DNA of 64,000 nt. It comes from Antitrichia curtipendula. Lineage: Eukaryota; Streptophyta; Bryopsida; Hypnales; Leucodontaceae. Below are positions 48,666-61,631 of the stretch, one piece after another (positions within the stretch are counted from its first letter, which is position 1; each line of letters starts with the position of its first letter). The stretch lies in contig OX579638.1 in the NCBI GenBank assembly GCA_951230915.1, forward strand, positions 30,212,696-30,276,695, in the 5' to 3' direction. The position numbers and the translations under genes are program-made. The notes beneath the pieces are model-generated. The model was not told the DNA's origin and did not search any database. It saw only the letters and a program-made list of their open reading frames with translations.

Positions 48666-49557
48666 TTTGACCCTTCTTCCTTGCCTTTTATTGTCTTTTA
48701 GCTCATACTTGTTATTGTTTCTTAGTTGTTGTCTTTTGTTGCATCTTATCTCTTCTTTCTTGTTGCTTCTTAATTCTAATCATGCTTCTTGTTTCTTGTT
48801 ATTGCATCTAAACTCATTCTTTCTCTACCATTTTAACTCTTATCTTCTTCTTAGTTCTTGTTTTTGTTTCTTCTTGTTGTTTTTTAATTCTTACTTCTTG
48901 TTTCTTTTTGTTAGATCTTAACTCTTGTTTCTTGTTGTGTCTTAGTTGTTGCTTCTTGTTTCTTGTTGTATCCTAGTTGTTGCTTCTTGTTTCCTATTGT
49001 GTCTTAGTTGTTGCTTCTTGTTTCTTGTTGCATCTTAACTCTTGCTTATTGTTATCTCTTAGTACTTGTCTATTTCTTCTTCTTGTTTTCTCCATCATCA
49101 TTCTTATTTTTCCTACCCTAAACTTGAACTACATATTTTGTGTTGTTGTAAGCCTTTGAAGGTTGAGCTTTGTTTTTCATTCACTAAAAATTAACCTCCC
49201 ATTTCTTTAATTGTTTATGCAGGCACCAAAAGTTGAAACAAAGTCATTGGAGGCTACTTGCAACCCAATAGAGCCATCTTCACATTATTGTAAGGAATAT
49301 AGGCCTTTTTGAATTTTGTGAATGATTCATTGTAGTATATATATTTTGTATTGGTGATTAATAAATGTTAATGATGAGAGTTGCTTTCCTTCTTACATTC
49401 TTTCTTTTCAATATGATTATCTCTTGTATATCTTTAAAATCATACGTATTCATTTTTAACTACATGGAGTCTTTTCCAATATATGACTTTGTATTTTCCA
49501 AAATATGACTGCAATTAGTCATAAACTACCAATGACATCCACATGAAGTACCACATC

Positions 49558-49900
49558 AACCAAAATATGACTCATAAGAGTCATATTTCACACTAATAAA
49601 ATATGACTCACAAGAGTCATATTCCACATCATTCAAAAATATGACTAACAAGAGTCATATTCCACATCTACAAAAAATATGACTGTACAAAGTCATATGC
49701 CACATTAGCCAAAATATGACTCACCGCAGTCATATGCCACATTAGCCAAAATATGACTCACCGCAGTCATATGCCACATTAGCCAAAATATGACTCACCG
49801 CAGTCATATGCCACATGAGCCAAAATATGACTCACCGCAGTCATATTCCACGTCAGCCAAAATATGACTGACCGCAGTCATATTCCACGTCATCCAAAAA
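49558..49900. repeat. Tandem array of about 37-bp imperfect palindromes
   Basis: About nine units of the type AAAATATGACTCACCGCAG then TCATATGCCACATTAGCC. In each, ATATGACT and AGTCATAT face each other, so each unit can form a small hairpin. The four central units are nearly identical, and outer units diverge. Confidence 0.85.
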
Positions 49901-50652
49901 AATTGAATACGTGGAGTCACATGCCACGTAGGATTTATTTTTGTTTGCCTGGGCAACTCAATAAAAAGTCAAGTCCTCAAAGATAGTCAAAATATACGCC
50001 TTGTTGGCAAAATACGGCTAATTATGGATAATTATACCCCCCAAAAAATATGACTGCCAATATGACTGATGTCCGAAGCGACTCGTCGGTAATGACTCAT
50101 GTCAGTCATATTGCAGTCATCTATAGTAATTTCTGCGGCCAGTCATATTTTTTGATTTTACGACTCATTGCAGTCGTATTTTGCAGTCATAAAACACTGG
50201 TTTTGTTGTAGTGCACCCTCCTCCACCCTTGTCCTAGAACCTATCTTTTGTTTTCAACTCGCCAAAAATACATACCACATCAACTACCAGATCACCAAAT
50301 TTTTCCTTCTTCCTCATTTAAAGTCCCAGATATGTATAGTTAATCGTTCTACCAAATTCGATGCTGATTTTTATTATTCTGCTTGAGAAAAGACTGAAGG
50401 ACAAATTATGTCCTTGGGGGTATTTTGGGGTTAAACAACAAGGTGGTTACCATAGAAATCATCTTTTGGATATTGTATGAATTGATGGCTTAAAAAAATG
50501 AAAAAGCACTTATTGGAAGACAAACTATTGTAGAAGATATTCCCTTTCCATATAAAATTTGAAGGATGAATAGTTGCACTTTTCTCCTACATGAAGAGAT
50601 TCTTTGTTATTCATTGGCCAAAAACTGTCCTCTACATTAATTCATGGGTTAA

Positions 50653-51480
50653 GGGTTAACTTTGTAACAACGCTTAATCTTTTGGTTTTGGTTCCTAGGG
50701 AACCAAAATCTGGTTTTTGTTGTGTAAAAATTAGAAATAATTCTTCTTTAATCCTAGAAACCCTAGAATGATAAAGCCTATGACCCATGTAATCTATCTC
50801 AAAAGAATTTGCTTTGTTTCCACTTCTTTACAACTACATTGAGTGAGAATTATTTTATTGCATTTTTTTTTGAGATGAAAGCATGTCTTCTATCATAAAA
50901 TTTTCAAATTTAATGAAGAAAAAGTGAAGAAAATTCAAATCTAATTCAAAATTAACTCAAAAATCTGAAAAATTCTTTAGTGTATGTTATAGTGTAGATG
51001 AAATTTTAGTATCCAACTAAAATAGAAAATTAGTAGACCATATTAATAGGTCCAATGCTCCAATCACATTTAAGTGTTCAATTTTAGGAATTATTAGTAA
51101 TTTCAAATTGGAGTAGAAATTTAATTCAATAAGCTTCATTTCATTAGTTGGGTTCAAAATCCAAAAAGATCATGTACATGACTCAAATTCAAATCAAGAG
51201 CAAGGAGGTAGGACTTGCCAAAATATACTAGATGAGCATCTTTTGCGATTCAAGACTAAAAATTGTTAAATTAAAAATAAATGTTTTTCCTAGATTTTCA
51301 ACTCAATTGCCCACTATAAAGATTTAAACCTCAAAAGTCTCTAGGAAAAAAAACTAAGTTAAAGGAGTTCAAAGTTTGAAAAACCTTGTATTGCAAGGTG
51401 CAAAAATATATTTTCTTTTCATTTTAAACAAAAATATTTTAAAATCTACACAATGAAAGTATCTACACTGAGTAGGGATT
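50653..51480. other. AT-rich DNA, nothing recognised
   Basis: No frame above 60 codons with a motif and no paired termini. GGGTTAAC at 50653-50660 directly after the family C MITE could be another TTAA-type end. Confidence 0.4.
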
Positions 51481-52418
51481 TTAACCCCTAAAGTTCTTTG
51501 ACTATGTTATCACCAAAAATGCTCAAAAACTGCCCATTTTTAGTACAAGTACCAAATTTTTGAAAACATATCTTTGGGGGACAAATGTAACCATAGGATC
51601 TTGTAGTACACTAGATTGAGAAGATGTGGAAAGAATTTCAGAAATTTCCACTATATAGATTGCAAGATATTAGCGTTTGAAGTGACAAAAATCCTTTTTT
51701 TGGTCCCTGCAAAAAATCGGGCAGTTGCACTTCACAAGGTTACATTTGTATGAAAAAATGTCCAAAATGGTGGTGCTTCTTTGGATCTAATCTTCAAGGT
51801 AATTTGACTACATTCTTGAAAATTTTCAAATCATTTGGAGTTGTACAACATATAGGAGAAAAATAATAAGTAGAAAGATGTAGAAAATGATTCAAAATAC
51901 AAAATTGTTAACAATTTATTTATGGAATCAAAAAATTCCAATCCCAATGATTGCAATGTTTTAATAAAAAAATTTACATCCTATGTTTTTATTTTTATTT
52001 CCAAAAATATTGAAAATTGAGTAAAAAAAGGACTTTATAGTTTATTTTAGATTAGATAATCCATAACTGCCCGCAAACTAAAACACCTCATAACTTTTGA
52101 CTCATTGGTCAAAATGGAATGATTCAAAATTTTCTATATATATGTAAATCTAAAAAAAAGATTTCAAATTTTTATTTTTGAAAAAAGTGGTTTTTAAAAA
52201 TTTGCCCAAATTGCATGAGTTGATAAACAAATCACATATCAGGTCATAACTTTTGACTCATATTTCCAAATGTCCTTAAATTTAGTGCATATGACAGATA
52301 TTCCTCATCCACACCTTCTATTAAAATCTGGACCAAAAACATAGAAATATCTAGTCACACGTACCTGCCCAAAATTTCTATGTTACCAAAAAATGCAACT
52401 TGATCCTTTAGGGATTAA
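51481..52418. mobile_element. Unbroken family A TTAA-type element (938 bp)
   Basis: Left end TTAACCCCTAAAG (51481) and right end inverted, CCTTTAGGGATTAA (52418). It aligns along its length with the two outer parts of the 15163-24688 element and supplies the empty-site reference for the nested insertion there. Non-coding. Confidence 0.85.
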
Positions 52419-53553
52419 GGAGACCCATACTAATTAATCAGCATTACACACTATATAAATATCTACCTTTGTTGTACATCAATAGTTACTAAAGTGTCTG
52501 GGTGCTATACATCATGTTTCAAACATCTACAATTTTCCACAATAAGTCCCTTTAATTTTTTGGTCCCCTTAATAACTCTATTCAGTGTAGAAAAAATTCT
52601 ACGCATAGTCATACAAGTCTCATACAAGATCCTATTGTTGAGTATGGAAAAAAAAAAATAGGGGCTCATTGTGTCTCTTCACACTAAAAATGACAATTTC
52701 AAAATGGTTTCTAATGAAACATAATCACAAATCTTTGTGGATTAATAAATAGGTTGCATTTCAATTACCCTGATTGAATACATACACACAATCATCAACA
52801 TACTTTGTTGAAATATAGTTATACTTTCTAATGGAAAATTCCTCCACCTCCACTTTTTATTTATTTATTGAAGCCATGAGTGACTACTTCTAAGTGCAAA
52901 ATTGACATAGTATATGTATTTATCAAAATCTATATAACATATAGATGTATGCATAATGAAAAAGTATATTTATAACAAATGAATATTATTGTAGATTGGT
53001 TCAATGTTCAATTTTTCCTTTATCCATCTCATGCAATAAATATCATTCCATTTTCAACAGACCATTTTCCAAATCACACAATAATACAAAGAGGATCTTA
53101 TGAAATCTACACATTTTACATATAATACTTCTAGTTATATGATTTGTGCATTGTAGTATTTCTTGCTATTAAAATGAGATTTTTCAAAAGTAATTCTTGC
53201 TACCATCATCTATTTTTTCACAAAGTGACATACACAAAAAATCTTGAGTAGTTGCACACAAAGTCAATTCGAGTTGAATGATCACAAAGTTTACAAACAA
53301 AGTTTAAATATGTACTCCCTTAGTGGAAGTATAAATATTTTTTTGATTGAGAATCTACATTAAATGTTATATTGCCTAGAACTTTTTAGGCAATTAGGGT
53401 AGCTTTAGGCATGTAGCATATGCAAAATTCCGTCTCTAATTCTAAAATTGGCAATTACATAACTACTTAACTAATATGATTTATGATATGATTTATGATG
53501 CAATTGTCAAAAAAATAACTTTGTATAGTGCAAAAATCTCATTTTATGAGGAA
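52419..53553. other. AT-rich DNA, nothing recognised
   Basis: No gene, RNA or paired termini seen; a few short A and T runs only. Confidence 0.4.
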
Positions 53554-54138
53554 TTAACCCCTAAAATCCCAAGGCCTTTTTTCCATCAAAGACCACTCAA
53601 AACTGCCATTTCTACTGCAAAGAGCAAAAAAATTAATTTTTTTTTTTGCATATCTAACCATAGAATCCTGTACTAGACTAGTACAAGAATGCATAGAAGA
53701 AATTTTAAAAAAAATTGACAATGTAGATTGCAAGTTATTTGCATTTAAAGTAAAGAAAACAAGTTGTTTTCAAGAAGATGCTTAGATTGCCTGAAAAACA
53801 AGATTGTCCATAACTTTCTCAACATTAGTCCAAACAGAATGATTCAAAGCTTCAGATGTAGACAAAAATGTAACATTTGAGAAGAAAAAAAATTTAACTA
53901 AAAAAATTCAATTTTTTGTGATTTTTTTTTGGCTGCCCCTCAAACTGTTTTTTGGACTTAGGGTGGCATAACTTTTGCTCCCATGCACCGATTGAAATAA
54001 AAATTATACTCCATAAAGCTAAGCTAATTTTCTATCTTCAAAAAAAGTTTCAAAAAATCATGTAAAAATTTGAAATCACACAAGCCTACCCAAAATCCCA
54101 AGAGTCCTTTGTAGGGACTTTTGGACTTTAGGGGCTAA
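53554..54138. mobile_element. Family B TTAA-type element, forward copy
   Basis: Starts TTAACCCCTAAAATCCCAAG and ends near CTTTAGGGGCTAA. Carries AAAACTGCCATTTCTACTGC near the left end, the complement of the right-end phrase of the 33358 and 56073 copies. Another GGGTTAA at 54368-54371 could mark a second, overlapping end. Confidence 0.6.
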
Positions 54139-55069
54139 AGTCTCTTGTCCTTGTAAGGCAAAGTTGGAAAAAAATTCTTCTAACTTCAAACATTTTAATC
54201 TTTCGATCTATATAATAAAAGTTTATGAAACTTTTCCACACGATTCTATATTAGTCTTGTACAAACTTGTATGATTGAATTTCAAAAAAACTTCTTTCTT
54301 TCGTTTTTTTCTCACTACCCTAAAAGGTGACAATTTTTGTCCTTAATGTGCCTTGTTCCTTTAAGGGTTAAAAATTTGTGTTATTTAGTACATAAAAGTA
54401 TTCTATTGCATTTCTTCAAGGATAGTAAACTTTCTACAAATGATTTTGCATTGACTAGGCTCATGGGCTCAAGATCCTAGGTTCACATGCTAGCAACCTT
54501 GGTCATGGAATCATCAAGCCAAATAACTAAAACAATGAAATGAAGTCATGCCATGGCCATGAAATATGATGCTATATAACTAAAGCCATAAAATGAAGTC
54601 AAACAAGTGCAACCACCACTATCGTTTTATATAATTTGTGTGTTCCTTCATTCACATCAGCTATAGTTTGAATATTTAATTATAATGACGACCTTTAAGA
54701 TGAATCTGATTTAGTTGACATATAGTGAGATTTTGGGGCCATACAATTGTGTTAAAGCCATGAAATGAAGCCTTCACTATAGCCGTGATATGAAACCATG
54801 ATATGGCCATAGAACCAATGTAATCACAATCATATCACAATGATTCACATCCCAACCCTGAAATGAAGGCACTTAATTGTAACCATAACTATTGTTTCAA
54901 ATAATCCTTTCATCCACAATTATTTTATTTTATTTTTAAGAATAAAACATTAGACCTTTGAGAATTGAAAAGTTATTTTAGTATTTAAATAATTTTATAA
55001 TTTATTTTGTATTCAAATAAATTTTTGGGCCCTTCACTTACAATTGCATATTTTAAATTATTTTATATT

Positions 55070-56072
55070 TTAACCCCCAAAGTCCTATTGTCCCTATAAG
55101 GGACAAAATAGATTTTGGATAGGCTCATGTAACCTCAATTTTTGATGTGATTTATAAAAGAATTTATTAAGATAATAAATCACATTAGTTTTTTGAAAAA
55201 TAATTTTTATTTCAATTAGTGCTCAAGACCAAAAATTATGCCACAAGAAACTCAAAATAGGAGAAACCAAGAAACAAATAAAATTCACAAAATTTGAAAT
55301 TAAGTTTTAATTTTATTTCATGATAGAAATTAAGTTTTTATTTTGTCTACATGAAAAGCTTTGATTCATGCGATTTGGATTAGTGATGTGAAAGTTATAG
55401 AGCTTCTTGTTTTGTAGGCAATCTTAGAAATTTCTTGAAAAATAACATACTTGATTTGTTTTTTAGCTCAATTTTTACAGATTTAAAAAAAATAAAGTTC
55501 TACAAGGTTATAAATGTTGCTAACACAAATTTACCATTGGCACTAGTAAGTTTCAATTACATCTCAAAGCTATTAACAATTTAATTTTATTCAATCTCGT
55601 ACCAATTTCTATCTACCAACTTCTCAAAGAATGAAAATCATGTATTTTTTGGGGAAATGATTTTTTTAGACTTTCAACTAAAATCCTCAACATATTAAAA
55701 AAAAAATCAAAATAATTATTTTAAAATTTAAAATTTAAATAGATTCAAAGTCAAATAATCTTCACAAGAAACATGTTCAAAAATCAATTTTTTCACTTTA
55801 AACACAAATATCTTGCAATCTACTCAGGGAGTCTCAAAAGGTCTATCAGTCTGTGAACAGCGAGAACAACAGGGAATGCTGGTTGGAAAAAGAAATTCAT
55901 TTGTTTTTTTGCCATCGAACTGCAAGGACAACTCACTAAAATAATTTTAAGAATATTTTAATATCAAAATAAATACAAAATTTCAAAATTTTCAAATCGC
56001 ATATGGCATCAATGTGACCACATCAGATTGCTGGGTTTTTTTAAACTATTATTAACAATATTTAAAAAAAAT
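55070..56072. mobile_element. Start of a further family B copy, reverse orientation
   Basis: TTAACCCCCAAAGTCCTATT at 55070, followed by the family B order (GATAGGCTCATGTAACCTC, GCTTTGATTCATGCGATTTGG). Its right end may be the CTTTAGAGGAATTA near 57450, with the 56073-56982 copy and the 57034 hairpin inserted in it. That nesting is inference. Confidence 0.4.
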
Positions 56073-56982
56073 TTAACCCTTAAAGTTTCATTGTTCTTTT
56101 GGGGGCCAAAATGGATTTTGGGCAAGCTCATGTGGTCTCAATTTTTTGAGAATATAGAAAAATACATTAACTTTCCAAAAACATAATTTTTATTTCTCTC
56201 AGAGCCCAGGAGCCAAAGATATGGTATAAAATGCCTTTTTCTTGTTTGGCAGGGAGAAAAAAAACTTCAAAAAAACTCAAAGTAAAAAATTTTAGAAATT
56301 TGTTTTGTATAAATTATATTTTTGTATACATAGAACCCTTTGGTTTATTCCATTTGGATTTGTTATGTGAACATTATGGACAATCTTGTTTTGGGGGCAA
56401 TTAGAACATTTTGAAAAAATAACTTGTAGGATTCATTTCTTAACTTAGTTTTTCAATTTTAAAAAAGAAAAGTTTCACGAGGTTAAGATCTCTTGCTAGA
56501 AAAATCTCACCGTTGAGATTAGCATATTTCAATTCCATCTTAGAGCTGTTAACAATTTAGATTTCCCTTCAATCTTAAACCCACTTCTACATAATAATTT
56601 TTTTATGAATGAAAACTAAGTGTTCGTATTTTAAATTTCTTTTTTGTAGACTCTCAAGTCTTAACTCAATTCTTTATCATTTAAAATTCAAAATTCAAAA
56701 TCAATAGAACAAAAATGATAAGCTATAAAGGTTCAAAACCAAAAAATGTAGTTGAGTAAGGTGCCAAGAAATTTGTTTCCTTCACTTTAAATGCAAATAT
56801 GTTGCAATCTACATTGTCAAAGTTTGTGAAATTTCTTCCACACATTTTTACAATAGTTTAGTACAAGCCCCTATGATTAGATATGCTAAAAAAATATTAA
56901 ATTTTTTTTTGCTCTTTGCTATAGAAATGGCAGTTTTGAGTGTTTTTTGATGGAAAAGAGGTCTAGAGACTTCAAGGGCTAA
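56073..56982. mobile_element. Family B TTAA-type element, reverse copy
   Basis: Starts TTAACCCTTAAAGTTTC and ends GACTTCAAGGGCTAA. Shares AATTCCATCTTAGAGC, TGCAATCTACATTGTCAAAG and GAAATGGCAGTTTTGAG with the copy at 33358. Non-coding. Confidence 0.6.
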
Positions 56983-57033
56983 ATATTTCTTTAATGTAGA
57001 CATTGTTTATCATTGATGATAAACAATGGCCAT

Positions 57034-57214
57034 CACTACAAGAAAAAGAGGGGTTCTGCAACTACGGGGTTTTGAGTTGCAGTGGACACAGTTGCAGTGT
57101 AGTTGCACACAACTACAGTGTAACTACAATGCAACTATACTGCAACTAGACAGAGTTTGTGTCCACTGCAACTCAAAAACCCGTAGTTGTAGAACCCCTC
57201 TTTTTCTTGTAATG
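57034..57214. mobile_element. 181-bp CACTA-derived hairpin element
   Basis: Starts CACTACAAGAAAAAGAGGGG and ends with its inverted match (one mismatch in the last bases, TAATG). Flanked by CAT on both sides (57031-57033 and 57215-57217). The arms pair over about 75 bases (TTGCAACTACGGG and CCCGTAGTTG). It shares terminus and TGCAACTA motif with the element at 29776. Confidence 0.85.
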
Positions 57215-57629
57215 CATTGTCCCTCAAAAAGGTTGTAAGTTCCATTGAAGGGAACTCTCACTATGAAGTAGGCCCTTTGAGGCTTCATTTTTTTCCTAAT
57301 GAAATTTTTCTTTACATTTTTATACTAGTCTAATGTAAGATCTTGTGGTTAAATATTAAAAAAAAAGCGATTTGTAAAGTATTTTCCTCTTTGCAATAGA
57401 AACCGCAATTCTAAGTGTTTTTTGATGAGACAAAGGCCTTAAGACTTTAGAGGAATTAGAGGTTGATAAAAATAAACTAGGGCTCTATTATTCTTTGCAC
57501 TACTAGTGATACCCAATTGAAGGTTTAAATTTATAGCTAAAAATGTTATGATGTGAAAGTTATTGTGCAATATTACAAATATTCAATATATAACCATTTT
57601 AGAAAGAAACACTCAACATCCTTATTTCT

Positions 57630-58373
57630 TTGACTCCTAAATTTCTAAGGCCATTTTTATGTCAAAAAAACATTTAGAGCTGCCATTTCCAAGGGAAAGG
57701 GCAAAAATTCTGAGCATTTGATGTTTTTGCATATCCAAATATAAGATACTATATTAGGCTTGTATAAAAATGTGTAGGATTTAAAAAATAGAATTTGAAA
57801 ACAACAACTTAATTTTCATTCTTCAAAAATTGTTAATGAGAGTAGGTACTAGATTGAAGGAAAAACTAAGTTGATAATAGTTTTAAGATGGACTTGAAGC
57901 ACACTAATCCCAATAGTAAGATTGTTTTAACAAGAAAACTAAACTTGTGCAAATTAATTTATTTTAATTGCAAAAGTTAAGTTTAAAAATGGATTCAGTA
58001 TGTTTTTTTCTTTAAAGATGCAATAACCGACTATAAAACAAAATGCTTTGTAACGTTCACAATACTAATTCAAATGAATTCAATCCATGTTTTACATATA
58101 TAGAAAAAAAAAATCTAAAAAACTTTTAATTTTAATTTTTTTGTGAATTTTTCTTGTTGCCTATGCTCGACTATCTTTTAGCTTCATGTAGCATGACTTT
58201 TGCTACTAGGCATTGATTTAAATAAAAGTTATATTCTTATAATGCTAATGTATTTTTCAATCTTAAAAAAAGGTTTAAGAAAATCATGCCAAAAAATGAG
58301 ATCATAGAAACCAAACCAAACCTTCAATTGTCCTTCAAGGGGACACCTAGGATTTTATGGGTTATAGGGTTAA
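57630..58373. mobile_element. Family B-like TTAA-type element, decayed
   Basis: The left end reads CTCCTAAATTTCTAAGGCC, followed by GAGCTGCCATTTCC. The right end is GGACACCTAGGATTTTATGG then GGGTTAA at 58373. The order of phrases matches the 53554 copy. The left TTAA is lost. Confidence 0.45.
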
Positions 58374-60979
58374 TCAAAATAAAAACAAATCAATTTTATT
58401 TTTAAAAGCATCAATCCACCCAATAAAACAAAAATATTAGTGAATTTTTAAAAGTAAATTTATTGGGATTATTGCATTAGAATGGAAATTGAAAGAATCT
58501 TATTATGATTATTGTAATTTTTCTTTTTTGAGTTCTTTTGTTTTAAATTGTGAAAAAATTATTGTATGTGTAGTAGAGTCTTGGTAAGAAAACAAAATTT
58601 AACCTTCAATAATTATCACTTCTAATGGAAACTACTTTACCCATCAATGCGCGTGATCAACTCACCCCATGACCATTGTAGCTTTCACTTCATGCTTTGT
58701 ATGAATTTGTTGTTCCAATACATGCTTGTTCTTTGCAAAAAAGTGACTTACTAGCTTCAACAACCACTCTTTCAGGGATCATGCATTAGTGTCACTATAT
58801 ATTGTATGGAAGTGTAAAAAGTGAGCTTCTTTTTTCTAACATTTTGAAACATGTAAAATATTATTTTGGCAATTATTTCAATTAGTGAGCATCTCCATGG
58901 AGCTAATACAAATGAACAGTTTATATATTTTTTTCAATTTTTTTACAAATTAAAAAATCAAAATTTTTTTTTTTTGTATATTTTTAGATATTTTAGTTAT
59001 CCTACTTAAAGAATTTTTCTACGTTCTATCTTCTTTGGATACAATTTTCTTAAAAGTATATACATTGGCCATATTTTTTAAATATTTTAATAATTATTAT
59101 TTTTTATTTTAAAATACTAAAAAAAATATGGGTACCTTGAAAATACAACGTAACTAGCAAGTGTTTCTTGCAATCACTTTGGCAAAAAGACCTATTGCTC
59201 TCTAAGAAAGATAAAAGAGATTTGATGCTCAACACAAGTTGGCTTGTTTCCTAGCACATAGATGCCGCGTTCAAAGTGCTCTACAACACCAAACTGTAGA
59301 TGAAGGTCTACAAGTGGAATTCGCACTTGATAGACTTTGTCATGTGCTATGTGTTCTTGGGCCATGCTTGCAATTCATCAATGTCCACGACACCCATTAG
59401 ATCCTTGCCCAAATCAACTTGGACAATCCCTATGGAGTGTGCACCATCTACAATTTGTTGCTGCCATATACTAGGCGGTTATCTTCTAGCATTAAGGACT
59501 AGTTGGAAGGTTTGTTGTCCATCCACAAGACCACAACTGGTCCTCAACCAATATGTGGATGTTATGCAACAATCAGATGGATCCTTGTACAAAGTCTTTA
59601 TGATAACCTACGCTATAGACATCATGTTCCATATCGCCTTAGAGAAGCCAATTTAAATTATTTCAATGATAAGGGCATATGTGTGGAAGTGCATTGACAA
59701 TAAGAGATTCATGTTGTTACCCAGGGCTAGTTTTGACAACCACTTTTTGTATGGTCCCACATTTGTGGGAGCCTATGAGGACTACGTTTTGGAATGTCCG
59801 CCCACCAAGTTCTCTTGAACATGAAATGGAATCCTCTAAATTTTCAATCTTCAATAAGTATAACAGTAACAAAGTTCAAATATCTATATTATCTATTTTA
59901 GTATTGATTAATATAGGGGGCACTTAGTGTAAATGGATACAACAAAAAACATAAAATGAATCTTAAAAAGTGAAGCAACAACTAAATCCACTTTCAAAGC
60001 CGTAGAATGAAAGCCATGACCAAGTAATAGTGTCAAAGAAAACTAGGGCTATTGCATTAAATAATTTTTGGCCTTTCACATACTATAAAACTTCTTGTGC
60101 CCTTTTTTTATATGCACTCTCGTTTTTCATTGTTTACATTTATAAGTATTTTAAGCATTATATAATTAAAAATTGATTTAAAGAATTTTTTGAAGCTAAA
60201 TACTTGAATATATATAGTGAAAGAGAGAGAGAAGATTTGAGACATCACCCCGTCAAGACGGTCTCATTCTAAAAAGCTCCTGACAAATACAGGTGCGGCA
60301 GAGCACAACATAGCACAAATGTTACACCTCTTTTTTTGGAAAAATCTTCCTCAAAGAATATTTTAATCAATTTCGTCATATCATATGTCCTATTTATCAT
60401 CTGTCTTAACAAGGTGGGCGGACAGGATCATTGAGCCATATTTCCTAATAGTTAGAAAATTTCATCATCTTCTTAAAAAATAGAAAGCAAACATAGAAAG
60501 TGCTTGCAATATGCCAATACCACTAAAATAATATAGCCATAAAAGTAACAAGTTTAGAGCAAACTTGAGAAGCAAATGTTGGAAATCTTTGTAAAAAGCT
60601 TAAAGCTTGAGGGTCTTGGCCTCACCTACACCCATGCACGCCAACAAACAAGAAGTGTATTAGTTTACGTGCGTGAGGTGTCTTTAGCCAAGGACCAACT
60701 GTCATCTTTTTCACAAACTAAAGCAAATTACAAAAGACTAAAAAAGATGCAAGCAATAAGCCATTGGAAGTCATGTCATCTCTCCTGTCAAACCTAGTTA
60801 GTCATGGTGTTTTCCACTGAGGAAATCCTTGAACCTTAGTAGAATGTGCAACAAGTTATTTGAACTTTGGCACAAAAATTCAGTCTTTGTTCCACAGCTT
60901 CCTTGACCCTCACAGCAAAGCACCACTCAATATGAATCACAACTCTAAATATTTCACAGCCCAGTCTTATCAACTAAGC
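58374..60979. other. AT-rich DNA with one copy of a decayed coding-like repeat
   Basis: Around 59280-59830 a less AT-rich stretch is homologous to 62580-63000 (shared GTGCACCATCTA, GATCCTTGTA, ATGTTCCATAT). Its minus strand reads short protein-like pieces (VQGSI.LLHN) with stops. Otherwise no gene, RNA or paired termini are seen. Confidence 0.35.
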
Positions 60980-61218
60980 TTAACCCTTTATGTACTGAGA
61001 ATTCATGATTTTCAGTTGCAGATTTTGATTAATTATATTATAGAAAATATAATAGAAACATAAAATTTTATTATATCATTAGCTTAAATGAAGAACATTG
61101 TATGCATTGGTTCAAATACACAATTATTTAAGTTTAAAGAAATCTCCATATAAACCCTTCAACATTGCTTAAAAAAATGTGAGACCCAATTTGGGCTTCT
61201 TAGACATTAAAGGGTTAA
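60980..61218. mobile_element. 239-bp piggyBac-type MITE
   Basis: Starts TTAACCCTTTATGTACTGAG and ends, inverted, with TTAACCCTTTAATGTC-type sequence; TTAA at 60980-60983 and 61215-61218. Non-coding. Confidence 0.7.
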
Positions 61219-61631
61219 TAGCACCCAACCTAAAGGTTAGCCTTCCAAAACTCCCAAAACTCACTGAAGTAGCTCTCGGCAGCTTTATGTGTTCATGTAA
61301 CCACCCAGACAGACAGTTCAGGTAATTATGTGGACAGTTCAGGTAATTCATGCAGCAAGGCAAGCAGGTGAAGCAGCAAGGCAAGAAATTGATTGCTTTG
61401 TATTTCTTTAAGGTACCCTTATGCTGTTGTATGTGTGCAAAGTTTATATGTGGAATTTTCAGATGGAAACATCTAATGCATCATGGTTAACTAAGGCATG
61501 TTTAAGGCATGTTGGTGTACTTGAGTTCCCATCAGGAGCCATTGCAATTGTAATTTGATTTTTAATTAATCATTTCCAAGGATGGATGTAGCTAGCTTTC
61601 TTTCTGTACTACCAATCATGTATTTTGAGTA

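Larger units (their letters stand above)
48152..50213. mobile_element. Non-autonomous CACTA element with palindromic array
   Basis: Starts CACTACAAAAAAA at 48152, ends TTTTGTTGTAGTG at 50213, with 3-bp target duplication CAC (48149-48151 and 50214-50216). TATGACTG motifs and their complement crowd both ends. Inside are a telomere-like repeat block (48490-48665), a low-complexity TTCTTGTTGC tract (48670-49070) and a tandem palindromic array (49558-49900). No transposase. Confidence 0.9.
42791..50434. mobile_element. 7.6-kb piggyBac-type transposon (piggyBac-2), with two later insertions
   Basis: Left end TTAACCCCAAAATGACCC (42791) and right end inverted TTAACCCCAAAATACCCC (50434), with TTAA at 42791-42794 and 50431-50434. 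The transposase pseudogene lies on the minus strand (about 44045-46260). A 301-bp TA-flanked element (44788-45088) and a 2,062-bp CACTA element (48152-50213) are nested in it; without them it is about 5.3 kb. The TTAA it used is the internal TTAA of a MITE terminal repeat. Confidence 0.8.
42784..50652. mobile_element. Family C MITE split by piggyBac-2
   Basis: The MITE's left terminus TTAACCCTTAA stands at 42784-42794, and its remaining 218 bases stand at 50435-50652, after the 7.6-kb transposon. Joined through one TTAA they total 229 bp, the exact length of the copy at 35338-35566, and align with it (ATAGAAATCATC, CACTTATTGGAAGACAAACT, CATTGGCCAAAAA, ATGGGTTAA). Confidence 0.8.

Noticed and set aside
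49558..49900. CRISPR-like look of a regular repeat array
   Set aside because: The units have no unique spacers, are joined head to tail, and lie inside a CACTA element of a eukaryote.
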